The notes under the pieces are model-generated. The model had not been told where the DNA came from, made no database searches, and saw nothing but the letters and a program-made list of their open reading frames with translations. Below are positions 42,241 through 54,050 of a DNA stretch of 64,000 bases, one piece after another. The stretch covers positions 17,260,544 to 17,324,543 of the forward strand of contig OX393582.1 in NCBI GenBank assembly GCA_947652605.1. Direction: 5' to 3'. Each line of letters starts with the position of its first letter. Position 1 is the stretch's first letter. The position numbers were made by a program, and so were the translations under genes. Source of the stretch: Elmis aenea (taxonomy: Eukaryota; Arthropoda; Insecta; Coleoptera; Elmidae).

Positions 42241-42649
42241 GGCCAGCCGCGCACGACCAATATTTGTATACCGTTCCTAAAAATCCCCCAACAATAATTG
42301 TATTCACATACCTACAAGTAATAAAACAACAGTCAAAAACACACCGTTTCTGGTGCCCTATGATTTGGAAGTTTTCTTACCACTGTTCGAAACTTTTGTT
42401 CGTCTCAATTTACAAATAATTAGATAGATGGTATCGCTATGCGACGATTGGTTGATATAAAAAAGACTGTGTACCTTAAACAAAATTTTTAAAATAAAAC
42501 GGAAGTGAAAAATCCCTTTTGCAAGAGAGTTTAAAACTGCATGGAATTTAATGCCTTCAATAAATGAAATGTTTCATACAATAATTGAGTGGTTGGTTGG
42601 TACTTTATTTTAAATTTTATTATTATTTCTGTTGTAACAAGGGAGAGGG

Positions 42650-43310
42650 TTTTCAGTTTCATTGACCAATGGAAACTTCTTTTAATTATATCAGCTACAA
42701 TTTGTGTAGATTTGATGGTGGCGGGATTTTCCATTCCAACAAACAATAAAAATTTGTATTAATTTTGAAACCGCCGCCACTGCATACACAAAGCCGCCAA
42801 ATTTTTTTTTACCACTGGAATCCTCTTTTAATTATATTAGCTACAACTGGTGTAAATTTGATGGTGGTCGGGTTTTCCATTCGAACTAACAATAAATATT
42901 TATATTAATCTTGGAACCGCCGCCACTGCATACACAAAGCCGCCAATTTTTTTTTTACCACTGGAATCCTTTTTTAATTATATTAGCTACAACTGGTGTA
43001 AATTTGATGGTGGTCGGGTTTTCCATTCGAACTAACAATAAATATTTATATTAATCTTGGAACCGCCGCCACACAAAGCCGCCTATTTTTTTTACCACTG
43101 GAATCCTCTTTTAATTATATTAGCTACAACTGGTGTAAATTTGAAGGTGGCCGGGTTTTCTATTCGAAATTACAATAAATAAATAAAGGTCTTAATTTCG
43201 AAACCTCCGCCACTGCCTAGAAAAAGTTGCTTAAACTATTTTTAAATAAGGAATTTTTCGGCCTTATTATACCATCTAAAATAGGTGTAAATTTAACGGT
43301 CGCACTGTTG
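42650..43310. repeat. 146-bp tandem array, about 4.5 units
   Basis: The landmark ACCACTGGAATCC (first copy ACCAATGGAAACT) occurs at 42665, 42811, 42957 and 43094, giving periods of 146, 146 and 137 bp; the short unit lacks nine bases in GCCACTGCATACACAAAGCC. The two middle units are almost identical. Edges decay gradually. No coding sequence. A small satellite or a transposon-internal tandem array. Confidence 0.9.
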
Positions 43311-44980
43311 TGCGTTAAAAATTGATTGTGACCTTTCGTCTTCGGAGGTGGCAAATATAACTTTAACAACATTATCATAAAAAGACCACTAGTTTATGAC
43401 TAATCGGTAAATTTTAAACATTCATCTAATTTTTTATAAAATCTATGTTTTCACAATTTTTTAATGCTTAAATAACAGGTTAATTAGTATTTTTTTCAAA
43501 TTTAAAAAATGGTAAATAGTATAAATTTTGCACTAATTTAATAAGTTAATGATATTTTAAATATTAATAAACCAAATTACAAATTTTTTTATTTCGTATT
43601 TCATTTATTAGGCTATATTTGAACATTTACTCGTTGTAAACGATTTTTATTCAATGTATTGTAATTTTTACAGCAATTTTATTGCATTATAATTACTTTT
43701 CTAACATTTGTAAAGTAAAAACAAATATAATACGGCCTATTAACAATTTTAGCTGTGGTATTAACATTTAAAATTGTTTAAAACCGATTTTATAACAATT
43801 TTCCAACGCGTTAATGCATTAAAATGCGAAAACCCAGTTCCAAGAGTTCTGCTTAAATTTCAAGGTTAACAGTTATGTGTTTTAAGCCAATGGCAGGCTT
43901 AGATTTTAAATCAACCAATCAGGAATGATCATACGTTAGGGTTAATAGCCTTTTTCATTAGAGCTTATCCAGTTCTGGTGGTGTACGGTGTATGGTGGAA
44001 TGAATTAAATAAGTGTTATTATAAATATTAGTGTAAAGTTTTTTATTGTTTGATTCGTGGAATGTTACTAAATATTTTGATTTTAAATTTAATTAAAAAT
44101 AAGAAGATGAAACGTGTGTTTAGTGGCACAGATTCTCGGAGGCGGATTTTTGGAATCCGCTGGAGTCCTTAGGAACTAAATAAACAACACAAGGTATTTT
44201 TTATTAGATAGACACAGTTTAGTATTAAAAATAGTTTACAAGTTTCGCAATATTTCGAGAAAAAATACAAATACTTGACAAATTATTTTTAAAAAAAAGT
44301 TGGTTTGGCAAATTATGGCGATTTCAATTAAATAAATGCATTTTGATTCAATCTTTTTCTTATTATAATTTGCCTAATTTGTTTTTGCTACATAAAACTG
44401 GTACGAATAACAATTATTTTAACAAATTATCGGTATTTGTTTGCGTTTTTAGTTAATTCTTCATTTTTTAAGCTACGATTTGTAGTTTTTAAGTTGCTGT
44501 TGTGATTTAAGCTCTGCTAATGGGTTTTTTATTCGTGGTGTGTAAAAAATTGTCACATACTTGATTTAAATAAATAAAATACAAGGTTTTCCAACAATTT
44601 CAGGTGTTTGTAATTATTTACTAATGTGTATTTCCTTGCAAGTTTACAATTTTTCTCGTTATAAGTTTGTACTATCTTCGTTATATTTTATTTTACTATT
44701 TTAAATAAATTATTATTACAGTGTGTTAATAAAACTGGTGTGTAACATTTGGTTTGGTTAATGTGCGTTTTATTTTCTCTTAAAACACAAAAACTTGCTA
44801 TATCGTTTATTAAAAATTTGTTCATCTGATTCTAACAATTTTAAGTAGATAGAATTGATATGTTTCTGTAATATATTTTGATCGGTTGATTTTGTTTTGC
44901 ACACAATTTTGATGATTTGAAATTCAGCGATGGGATTTTATTTAAAATTTGTTAAATTCTTGATAATTAATTAATTACAA
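43311..44980. other. No gene recognised
   Basis: Very AT-rich. A short sequence at 44130-44170 with GGCGGATTTTTGGAATCCGC forms a small palindrome. Nothing else can be supported. Confidence 0.4.
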
Positions 44981-44983
44981 TAT

Positions 44984-45112
44984 ACAGGGTTCTCGTTTTT
45001 CGCGGGCCACTATGGGGATCTCGTAAACGGTAAGAGTTACGACTTCGGTTAAATTGGGGCAAAGTTGTATATTCAGATGCTTAATAATTTGACGCAAACA
45101 GAACTTATATAG
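44984..45112 (+). repeat. Dispersed repeat F, copy 2
   Basis: Begins ACAGGGTTCTCGTTTTTCGC and contains GATCTCGTAAACGGTAAGAG and TTAATAATTTGACGCAAAC; inverted relative to copy 1 at 21995-22147 and closely similar. Confidence 0.75.
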
Positions 45113-45499
45113 CAAACGCAACCTGAGATTTCGTTTTCTTGCTTCGCACTTAATCTTCTTTAATATTCCCCAGTTTCATGCAACGTGCGGGCTTGAGAGA
45201 AAACAAGCATGCTTCGGCATCTTGAAATCAGAGCAGGATTGCAGGAATGGTCGAAGGTAGATGGTATTGATAAGCGCACGTTTCGCGGTATGGGAGATGA
45301 CGCGATTTGTAAAGTTTAAATACAAAACAAACTTGAAATAATATGAAATACCACCAATAGACGGCCATACTGGATGAAAACTTAAACAACAAACTTCAAA
45401 GGTGCCGACAGCAGCTGTCCCTACTGTATGATCTCTATACTGTGTTGTAACTAACCAAAAGATTTTGACGTTTTGTTAGTTATTATTTGAAGGTTATAA

Positions 45500-46280
45500 T
45501 TTGGTAATAACAGGAGTAAAACTGGACACAGGAAGCAAAGAAACGACTAGAGAAGCTATAGAAAATATAATAAAACGGTACCTAAAGATTAATGTACAGA
45601 TAAAGAAAGCAATTAAAAAAATCAACGCAAATGCATAGTTGAACTAACGGACTGGGAAAACAAAATGGAAGTGCTGAAAAATAAAAACAAGCTTCAAGGA
45701 ACAGAGATCTATATTGACGCAGAGATGACAATCAAGGAAAGGAAAATCCAAAAAACTATAAGAGACTATGCTAGAAGTGAGAAAAGGGTTCCAGCGTGAA
45801 AGTTAGATTTTAAGCACTATAATGAAACTATTTGAACAAATAATCGAAAAGAGACTACGTAAGAAAATAGAACCAACACTAACAGAAAAGCAAAGTGGAT
45901 TCCGGAAAAACAGAAGTACACAGGACCACGTGTTTACTCTAAAAGAAATCATAAATAGAAATTTGGCAAGATCAAAAACTAGCTTTTTTAGACATGGAAA
46001 AGGCGTTTGATAGAGTCCCGCGAACAAAAATCTGGGAAAACCTACTAAAAAGAAATGTTAGCAACAAACTAATCAGAGTCACTAAAAGCCTATACACCGA
46101 AACAAGAAACTGTATAATAAGTAAAAACATGAGGTCAGAGGCATTTACGACACGAGGAGTGAGACAGGGAGGAAGCTTGAGCCCATTGCTATTTATTACT
46201 TATATGGATGAACTAAGTAGAGAAGCAAAACAAAAGACACCCTGTAGAAAGATTTGCTCTCTCTTTTTAATGACATAACT
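45500..46280 (+). pseudogene. LINE ORF2 reverse-transcriptase relic
   Basis: An upstream part reads ELTDWENKMEVLKNKNKL and YIDAEMTIKERKIQ. After a deletion, 45822-46010 has LTEKQSGFRKNRSTQDHVF, and 45994-46278 has DMEKAFDRVPRTKIWENLL and RGVRQGGSLSPLLFITYMDEL, the RT fingers and palm of a LINE. The first catalytic Asp is in the AFDRV motif. Sequence ends before the YADD motif. It could be the same LINE family as 16965-18660, which starts where this one stops, but I cannot test that here. Confidence 0.8.
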
Positions 46281-46289
46281 TTATGCTTA

Positions 46290-47280
46290 TTTAAACAAAT
46301 ACGAAAAACAACTAACAAACTGCGAAATTCAGGATAAAAATTATTGTTATGAAAAATTCAATTATCGACCTCCATTGTTTTATTTCAACCCAAGCTAGTT
46401 TATTTTGTTACGTTTTAAACGGCGACAATAAAAAAATTTGTAACGCGAAAATTAAAAAAATGTACTTTTTTTATTATTCCATTCTAATTATACAGTTATC
46501 AAGTCTGATTTTCGGCCCATAACGAGCTTTAATATATCAAAAGTAGCTACTACAAAAAGAAAAAAACTATAAGTTAGCAAAAAGAAAAACCACGTAAGTA
46601 ATATTTATAATTATAAACTTTTTTTTATACATTAATAAACATTTTAATTTTTTGAAGCATTTTCTGTTTTACGTGATTTTAACCACGCCACAGAGCTTGC
46701 TACAAGATTTTTCCGCGCACACACCGGATAGTGCCATCATCAAGCCAATTGAAAAATATATGTACGGAGTTACAAAAATATAAAAGTCTCGCATTTTCTT
46801 CAGTTGTAGTTTTACCAATAAACACAGCAGCATAACATCACAAAATGTTTCGCTATACTCATAAAGTAACAATATGAAGGCTGATGATATACAATATTAA
46901 TTATTGTAATCATGCAAATTGTATTAGTTTGTTATATAACTTGGGAAGATTTTGGAGCGCACTTGCTTGTCAAGTTCAGGTTCCTTGTTTCGTTAACAGA
47001 CAGCTCATACTGTGACAAAAACTGTATAGACTAACTTGGGGTAAAGCTAAATCGCCTCCTACAACCAACAAACGACTTGCTAAAGAGAACGGAGCAAAAG
47101 CTACCATACATTCTACAATATTTACTAAGAACTTTAGAATTTAGAAGTAGCTCTATTCAGCAACGAACTTAGACAAACACAAATTTTTAGCTGCCTTTGT
47201 AACTGTAATATTGCATGTAATGTTATGTCAGTTGCAAAGACAGACATTAGTTAACGCAGTAATTGAGTTCCACAGTATTC
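46290..47280. other. No gene recognised
   Basis: AT-rich, no recognisable frame or repeat. Confidence 0.4.
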
Positions 47281-47288
47281 AGCGTTTA

Positions 47289-47310
47289 TGTGTGTGTGTG
47301 TGTGTGTGTC
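47289..47310 (+). repeat. (TG)n microsatellite
   Basis: Eleven TG dinucleotides, uninterrupted. Confidence 0.95.
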
Positions 47311-47559
47311 AACAAAAGAGGATAGAAATTCCAGATACCGTTAGACACAAAAGAATTGTTAAATTAATACAGACGTGGATTTTTAGGTGCTTGTTCTCTT
47401 ACTACGCTTTCATGTCAACTTCATTCGGATTGAGCTAATTCCCATTTCATTATTTCACGATGAAATATGACAGCACAATTTTCTTTAAATTATGTAGTAT
47501 ACTTCTTTTATTTTGTTACGGTCAATTTTTGATTTTAAGGAATGGTTAGTGCCTGTTAG

Positions 47560-47900
47560 GTGGACTTTCCATATTACACGTTGAGATTCGCGTGTTTTCG
47601 GAGACGGCCGTTCTGTGCGCCGTTCAGTAGATTTTTGGGAATTTTGGGTCACTGTCAACTGGGTGCGGACTTTGGAAAGTTAAGTTTCAATTTCAACCTT
47701 TTAGTTTTTCTTTTGAAAAAGGTTCCCGGATTAAGGGATTTTCTTGACAAGAGTTCTGTATAAATTAAAATTGTTTTTGGTAAAAAACAAGGATATTAAA
47801 ACAACTAACGGAGTTATCTCCGGATCTGGTAGTCCGTTACGCCCAAGGCCATATCTTATATTCGAGGCCACGTGTTTTCGATATTACCCGATCTTTATAT
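47560..47900 (+). other. Possible Ty3/gypsy LTR end or leader
   Basis: The stretch CTAACGGAGTTATCTCCGGA followed by TCTGGTAGTCCGTTACG resembles LTR 3' ends of insect gypsy elements. It sits right before gypsy pol sequence, so most of the element would be deleted between them. No second LTR copy is present in the window. Confidence 0.3.
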
Positions 47901-47914
47901 CCTAACTGTAGATC

Positions 47915-48797
47915 TGAATTAAAATATTTGGAGTTCGTTGTTAACGAACACGGGGTTAACGTAGATCCTAATAAGGTAACGGCTATTTTAAGTATACCTA
48001 CTCCTGCTTGTGTAAAGGATGTACGACGTTCAATTGTAGGTGTTTCTTCATATTATCGCCGTTTCGTACCGAATTATAGTACCATCGTAGCACCGCTAAC
48101 AGCTTTATACGTAAAAATGCAAAAGTTTTTTGGAGCACTGAGTGTAAGAATGCTTGGTCGAACATAAAAAATGTACTTACTAGCGCACCGGTAATGGCAT
48201 GCCCTAATTTTGATCAATCGTCTTATGTGCAAACAGACGCGTCGGGTTATGGGATTGGCGGGGTTTTATCGCAAAAAAATGATGGAGCAGAGCATGTAAT
48301 TGCATATATGAGTCGATCTCTTACTCGTACTCAAAGAAATTATTCCGTAATGGAACGTGAATGTTTAGCGGTAATTTATGCTATTGAAAAATGGAGACCA
48401 TACTTGGTAGGCGTAAATTTTTTTTGTTATTACCGACCATCATTCCTTGGTATGGCTTCACAATTTAAAGGATCCATCAGGTAGACTTGCACGTTGGGCG
48501 GTGAGGTTGCAAGCGTTTGATTTTGGAGTAATTCATCGAAAAGGTTCTGAACATTTGGTTCCGGATTGTCTGTCTCGTGCGGTTCCGATCGCTGATGAAA
48601 TAAAAGTAGATTTTTCGGAGAATATTAAAGATAGGTGGTATCATTCAACGTTAATCAAGGTTAAGGGCAATCCGTTAAAATATCCTCAGTGGCGAGTTGA
48701 AAACGGTTTGTTGTACAAATACGTGCGATTTAATGAACTTGGGCTTTCTTATGAAGACGAATGGAAGTATAAGTGGCCAATAAATTTTTTTTACTAG
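47915..48797 (+). pseudogene. Ty3/gypsy pol fragment: RT end, RNase H, connection
   Basis: Frames read LEFVVNEHGVNVDPNKV, SIVGVSSYYRRFVPNYS, then 48194-48484 with VQTDASGYGIGGVLSQ (RNase H first Asp), MERECLAVIYAIEKWRPYL (Glu), and after a frameshift at about 48440 DPSGRLARWAVRLQAFDF, HLVPDCLSRAV. It ends at the start of the integrase region (48797). Two or three frameshifts. Sequence before the RT thumb and after the connection is missing. Confidence 0.85.
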
Positions 48798-48798
48798 A

Positions 48799-48966
48799 AT
48801 GTCAACAACCGACTTTGATTATTTATTAACATTAATTGGACCAAAAATATCTAAACTTAACACGTCCATGAGATGCGCAATTTCTGTGCAAGATAGATTG
48901 GCTGTAACACTTCGATTTTTGGCTACGGGAGATTCGTACACCAAATCTTACCGATATCCAAAGTAA
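48799..48966 (+). pseudogene. PIF/Harbinger transposase N-terminal fragment (C)
   Basis: An open stretch reads MSTTDFDYLLTLIGPKISKL, MRCAISVQDRLAVTLRFLAT, GDSYTKSYRYPK-stop. This is the conserved segment just before the Harbinger DDE domain. It directly follows the gypsy fragment without a recognisable terminus; the DDE part is absent. Confidence 0.7.
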
Positions 48967-49429
48967 CAAGTAAAAATAACATCTGCCATTGGTTGGTTCT
49001 TATGGCACGACTTTCCCCTACGAATACGCCAACAACAAACTATTCTAACAACAGAAGGAAGAAGTCTAGCAGTAATTGGCGTACCTATAAGCCAACTGTC
49101 TCTTTATACAACGCAATACACTCCAAATTACAGAAAAAGCAGATGCATTTCACATAATTTCCTGGTCGGCCACAAATTCGTCCCCAGCTACCTGGATCCC
49201 TTTAATCCCACACACGAATTCGTCCCCGGCCAAAGAATTAGGCCTAATGACTTATTTATCACTAGTTTACTAGTTAATCATGTCTCTATACTAATAAACG
49301 GTGGTGTCTTCGTTTCCAATATAACTTTCGTTTTCATTTCTCTGCAAAACCTTCTTGAAAATGGATGTGAAGAATTCACCATAATCAGAAGTTTGTTAGT
49401 GCACAAACCACACAACTAACAATAAAAAA

Positions 49430-49790
49430 TTGAATCGTCAAGTTCTCAGTAACGCCGCGAAGCGAAAAGCTAACGAGGAACCAGGCAAGAAACCTTCAAA
49501 AATAATACATTTGGAGATAGGGAACCACAAAAAAGAATTTAGCACTATAAGAGATACAAATTATATTAGAAACAATATATGTATACAGAAGAAGACGCAA
49601 GAACCACCCAGCTGCACCAAAAAGTATGGAAGAAGTAATACATGTTTTGGATCAAATGCACATTCAAACCATTAGAGGAGAATTTTCTCTTAATCAATGA
49701 TCAAACTACGAAAATAGTCATGTTCTCGTGTATAACGAACATAGAAACCCTGTGCAAGTGTGATACATTTTCCTAATCAAGTATATCGAG
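49430..49790 (+). pseudogene. MULE/FLYWCH-associated transposase-like fragment
   Basis: Reads NAAKRKANEEPGKKPSKII, STIRDTNYIRNNI, then, shifted, MEEVIHVLDQMHIQTIRGE and NDQTTKIVMFS. This order is known to me from the region preceding the MULE catalytic domain in insect FLYWCH-type proteins. At least two frameshifts; the catalytic domain is not seen. Confidence 0.45.
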
Positions 49791-49859
49791 ATTAAAGAGA
49801 TCCAGAATCCCCCATTTCTGCAAGATATTCCTAAGGAAGCTACACATATACGGACGCTA

Positions 49860-50450
49860 ATGCAACAAATTAGCTACATACCACCTCCGCTAATAAAAAA
49901 TATAAATAATAAAAAATTATACTTACACCAACTTAGACACTTGCCCCCACCAAAAGTAGAACAAGAAAACTCAACAGCTAACTGGAAACATGTTTGGAGC
50001 AACTTGAAAAGTAACGTTCTGACACAGCACCAAAAATGCCTATAGCTAAAAATTGTCAATAAGATATTCCCTACTGGAGAGAGGTTACACAAAACGGACA
50101 GAGCGGATGACCCTACATGCACGTAAAAAAGTACACGACAGTATACATCTGATTTCTAAATGTAAATTCGAGCTAATATGAAAAAACTTAATATACTATA
50201 ATTATGTATAACAGAAATAACAATAAAACCTTTGAGGAAGTTTTTATTCAAATTTAATAATAAGACCAACGTTTTTATTCCAGCTCGTGCACACAAACAA
50301 CATCGCTATATGGTGCATTGGGCAAACACTAGAATTTATAGAAAACACCAAAGGAGGTTACACCAAAAAAGATTACGTCTTATTCATGAAAAATAGAAAA
50401 TCAGCAAGTCCACCAGATATAAAAAGGGCGCGATTCAATTGTTTTAAAAA
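49860..50450 (+). pseudogene. LINE ORF2 C-terminal region
   Basis: 49950-50118 reads NWKHVWSNLKSNVLTQHQKC, LKIVNKIFPTGERLHKTDRA and DPTC, similar to the zinc-binding 'W..VW.NL.......Y...ND..PT..RL.......C..C' tail of several LINEs. 50287-50440 (IAIWCIGQTLEFIENTKGGY, KDYVLFMKNRK) fits the residues that follow in those proteins. Between them is about 170 bp of unrelated sequence. Confidence 0.5.
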
Positions 50451-50554
50451 AACTAATAATAACTCTGATATTTATAACTGTTTGATTTATTTGTTACTTC
50501 ATTTTATGCTGAACCTACCCTGCCATTAGATTGTACAATGTAAAATGTGTATAT

Positions 50555-51120
50555 GTATACAAAACTGGATTTTCGATTCCCCTTGTTGTTCAAATTTGTT
50601 GATGATTTGGTGTTCCTCATAACAAAATGGATTATGTTCTCAACATTTTTAATAACTATAACAAGCATATCCAATTTACTATTGAAAATGAAACTCAGCG
50701 AAGGGTACCATTTTCAAATACAAAACTTATTCGTACTGTTAATAATGAAATGATACTTGACTAGTACCAGAAACCTACAAGTTCTGGTAGATACATTAAT
50801 TTTTTATCATCTGACCTCTAACAGATTAAATTAAATTTCATTAAAGGTACGAGGAACAAAGTCGGTAAGATTTCTCATCATTCCGTTTTAAATCATAATT
50901 TGGCTCGCTTAACACGAGTGTTGATATACAATTAATATCCTAAGGCTTTATTAAACAAGTTAATTTATCATACACCCAGTTATATTGTGACTGACCAAAA
51001 TGCATCTGTTGGACGGGTTGCCAAACATAACAACACAAGTAGTGTAGATGATCCACCAAATATCAAAATTGGAAATTGCTCTTCATTGAGGGTTTGCCGC
51101 CCCGACTCAAAAATGTTATG
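50555..51120 (+). pseudogene. Penelope-like element: RT C-terminal part
   Basis: Frames read FKFVDDLVFLI (RT active site, FVDD), then FNNYNKHIQFTIENETQRRV-like residues, LIRTVNNEMILD, YQKPTSSGRYINFLSSD and IKLNFIKGTRNKVGKIS, HHSVLNHNLARL: the palm, 'FLDT'-type and thumb blocks of Penelope RT. Upstream RT parts are absent. The C-terminal nuclease of the same element is at 54050-54440, beyond a tandem array and other insertions. Confidence 0.8.
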
Positions 51121-51124
51121 CAAA

Positions 51125-51733
51125 GAAAACTTGTGCCCACCACACTTCATGCTTTAAACCAGTGGTGCCCAACCCGTAGCTCGCGAGCAACGTGTTTCTC
51201 GCGACACCTTTTGATATGGCTCGCGACAACTTTTGATGTCCTCATTTTCTTTAACATATTACAAATTTTTATTGTTTTATGCATTAAAACGTTTAAAATT
51301 AAAATATGAAAACCAAAATATGTTATATGTGGCTCGCCTAAAAATTTTAAATTAGCTCGAGCCCAGTTAAAGGTTGAGCACCACTGCTGTAAACGATAAT
51401 GGCTCACTAGCCGTTCCACAATCCACCAGAAACACTGGGTTCTAGATCCGCAACTTAAATCGCTGCCTATTGCACCAAACACTATCCACCGCTCCGCTGT
51501 AATACAAGACAGACATGACGTGCCCACCACACTTCAACCTGTAACGATAATGGCTCACTAGCAGTTCACAATCCACCAGAAACACTGGCTTCTAGTTCCG
51601 CAACTTAAATCGCTGCCGATTGCACCAAACACTATCCACCGCTCCGCTGTAATACAAGACAGACATGACGTGCGTGCCCACCACACTTCAACCTATAACG
51701 ATAATGGCTCACTAGCAGTTTCACAATCCACCA
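51125..51733 (+). repeat. 151-154-bp tandem array inside Penelope, left block
   Basis: The landmark ACGATAATGGCTCACTAG occurs at 51393, 51544 and 51698, then again at 53818 and 53971 past inserted elements. Each unit contains CCGCAACTTAAATCGCTGCC and ACACTATCCACCGCTCCGCT and ends GTGCCCACCACACTTCA. The frame of the Penelope protein appears to enter the first unit (KLVPTTLHA), so part of the repeat derives from the linker between RT and nuclease. Confidence 0.9.
51160..51386. mobile_element. hAT MITE, 227 bp, 8-bp target duplication
   Basis: Ends CAGTGGTGCCCAACC and GGTTGAGCACCACTG are inverted with one mismatch. Flanks CTTTAAAC (51152-51159) and CTGTAAAC (51387-51394) match at 7 of 8. Subterminal GTAGCTCGCGA and GGCTCGC words are repeated inside. 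Inserted in the first unit of the tandem array. Confidence 0.88.
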
Positions 51734-52200
51734 TGTTACGTGACTTTTAGAAGACATGGTACATCAAAGTTTAGTGCGCCGATTGTGACTTTAGTTTGGT
51801 TTTTGGCCGCGAGGGCCATTGTGGATTTAGAATTATGATTTCCGGCACTTGTGTTTTGGCAACGGACAAGCAAGTTCCGTAGTATAGCGTCGGTGTTGTT
51901 TTCTACGTGTGTAACCTGAGTGTGGGCCATTGGCGACTCCGATTTGGAAACGCCGGCATGAATGCCACTTCTGGAACCCTAAGCTCAGTCCTTGGTTTTA
52001 GTGAACCCCATCGTTGAGTTTGATTCGTCAAATAAAACAGGCTGTTCTGCCGATATCTGGCGGGCTCGCTACACCGAGAAGTTTTCATCATACGCACAGC
52101 GTAACATCAGCTACCACTAACAACGTCATCGACTCAGCTCTTGGCAACGACCAACGAGTGCTACAGTTTGTGTTAATATCGAGCGATCAACAAATTAACA
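51734..52200 (+). mobile_element. Probable LTR (340 bp) and leader of an unidentified retroelement
   Basis: 51734-52073 begins TGTTACGTGAC and ends CTGGCGGGCTCGCTACA, with an AATAAAA signal at 52030, fitting a complete LTR with TG...CA limits. About 125 bp of leader-like sequence (CCGAGAAGTTTTCATC onward) follows. There is no second copy in the window and no target duplication. Its end differs from the BEL LTRs, so it is not the 5' LTR of BEL3. Confidence 0.45.
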
Positions 52201-52204
52201 TGTA

Positions 52205-52796
52205 ACCACAAAATTACTTCAATAAGTGTTCAAAATGACCTCCATCATTTTCAATCACGTAATCGCACTCTCTTTAAAAGCATTTTTAAATACAAAACAA
52301 TATTTGTAGGCAATTTTGTTTTTGCACTCTATTCCTTATTTTCAGCTTTTCCGGAAAATCGGTTTGATTTTCAAAAACTTTTACAAGTTGTAGCCCATAA
52401 AATTTGCTATCCGGAATGGGCCGTCGGTTTTTTTGTACAACCTTTCGTTATAAAGATACAGCGGTTGCAAAGTCTAAGAAACAATTAAATTTTGTAAATT
52501 GTTTACATTTTTTTGTACAAACTGCTTTATAACTCTCATACCATTGCCTGTAGACAAAAAATAAGTAAAACTAATTTTGTAGAGAATTTCATGTTCTATT
52601 AAAAGGCTTGAAGGTATTTTACGATAAAATTGATATTTTCGGCTACAGAGTCTTATAAATGCAGAAGTGTAAAAAAATCAAGTGTGTTGATATCAGCTTA
52701 GCATTTGATTTTAGGAAAAAAATTTACTTGAAATTTTTTCTTAGAAAAAGGTCCTCTATCACCACTTAAAATATTCGCGGTGTTAACGGGGACACC
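52205..52796. mobile_element. TA-type element tail ending CACCCTG
   Basis: The segment ends GGGGACACCCTG followed by TA at 52797, after which BEL integrase coding begins in mid-motif. This indicates insertion at a TA in the BEL integrase. No matching CAGGGTGTCCCC start was found to the left, so its 5' part is lost. No coding sequence. Confidence 0.4.
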
Positions 52797-53505
52797 CTGT
52801 ATATTCAGACAATGGCACAAATTTTGTGGGTGCTAATTCAGAATTAATTTCTCTTGCAAGGTTCAAACGTGATTCAAAGGATGATCTCACTAGCATTTTT
52901 GAAAATGAAGGTGTACGTTGGCATTTTATACCAGCACATGCTCCGCATTTTGGCGGTCTTTGGGAAGCGGGTATAAAGTCTGTTAAATATCACATGAAAA
53001 GAGTTATGGGCACTTCATTATTAACATACGAAGATTTTTGTACATTATTAAATCAAATAGAATGTATACTTAATTCGCGACCTCTAACTCCACTTTCTTC
53101 GGATCCTAATGATTTGGAAGCATTAACTCCATCTCACTTTCTTATCGGACGATCACTGACATGTTTGCCCGATCCAAATTTAATTGAAATTAAAGAAAAT
53201 AGATTGTCACATTATCAAAGATTACAACAAATGTTCAACATATATGGACCAGATGGTATAAAGAATACCTTTCTGAATTACAGCAACGCAAAAAATGGAA
53301 AACTGAAAACTTTACATTAAAATTAGGATCGTTAGTAATCATTAAAATAGACGGTCTACCACCTGCAAGATGGCCTCTTGGCAGGGTGACAGCAATACAT
53401 CCTGGTGCTGATGGAAAGATTAGAGTAGCTTCTATCAAGACATCCACCGGAATAATAAAAAGAGCTATTTCTAAAATTTGCGTATTACCCACCGAATTAA
53501 ATTGA
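52797..53505 (+). pseudogene. BEL3 integrase C-terminal half and DUF5641
   Basis: Starts at SDNGTNFVGANSEL (second catalytic Asp) and continues 52826-53320: VRWHFIPAHAPHFGGLWEAG with the Glu region, NSRPLTPLSSDPNDLEALTP, HFLIGRSLTC. After a frameshift at about 53240 it reads WYKEYLSELQQRKKW, DGLPPARWPLGRVTAIHPG, VLPTELN-stop at 53502. All features of a BEL C-terminus. The rest of this element is not present upstream. Confidence 0.85.
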
Positions 53506-53588
53506 ATATAAATATTTCATTAATTTTAATAACCTTAGTACTTTATTTTTTGAAAGTAATTTAGTACCTTCTTTCAAGGCCGGGGGTA

Positions 53589-53811
53589 TGTTGCGGCATT
53601 ATATGCATAGTGTAATATAGTTATAGAGACGGTAGCATATTCATAGTGTAGTGTAGTTATAGAGACGGTAGTTATGTACAAAAAAATAATTAATATAAAA
53701 AAGATATATAAAAAAATAAAGACGTAAAATATACAGTCCACATTATTTTATCGACAAGAGCAATAAAAGAAGTTGAAAAGGCAATAGCCTTAATCATTAA
53801 CATAAACATCA
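53589..53811 (+). repeat. BEL3 3' LTR
   Basis: Starts TGTTGCGGCATT directly after the purine-rich GGCCGGGGGTA and ends about 53811 (AACATCA), where the 153-bp array resumes. It shares AAAATATACAGTCCAC with the BEL1 LTR and includes a near-duplicate TAGTTATAGAGACGGTAG at 53617 and 53653. Only one LTR is present. Confidence 0.7.
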
Positions 53812-54050
53812 ACCTATAACGATAATGGCTCACTAGCAGTTTCACAATCCACCAGAAACACTGGCTTCTAGTTCCGCAACTTAAATCGCTGCCGATTGCA
53901 CCAAACACTATCCACCGCTCCGCTGAAATATAAGACAGACATTATGTGCCCACCACACTTCATGCTGTAAACGATAATGGCTCACTAACCGTTCCACAAT
54001 CCACCAGAAACACTGGCTTCTAGTTTCGCAACTTAAATCGCTGCCGATTG
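53812..54050 (+). repeat. 153-bp tandem array, right block
   Basis: One and a half units of the array at 51125-51733, landmarks at 53818 and 53971. It leads straight into the nuclease-coding part of Penelope at about 54050. Confidence 0.85.

Noticed and set aside
51147..51530. 127-codon minus-strand frame over the Penelope array
   Set aside because: It spans a hAT MITE and tandem units and changes sequence class within the frame, so it is not a real protein.
51734..53811. Reading 51734 and 53811 as the two ends of one BEL element
   Set aside because: The LTR-like sequence at 51734-52073 does not match the BEL LTR at 53589-53811, and the flanks are at different phases of the tandem unit.
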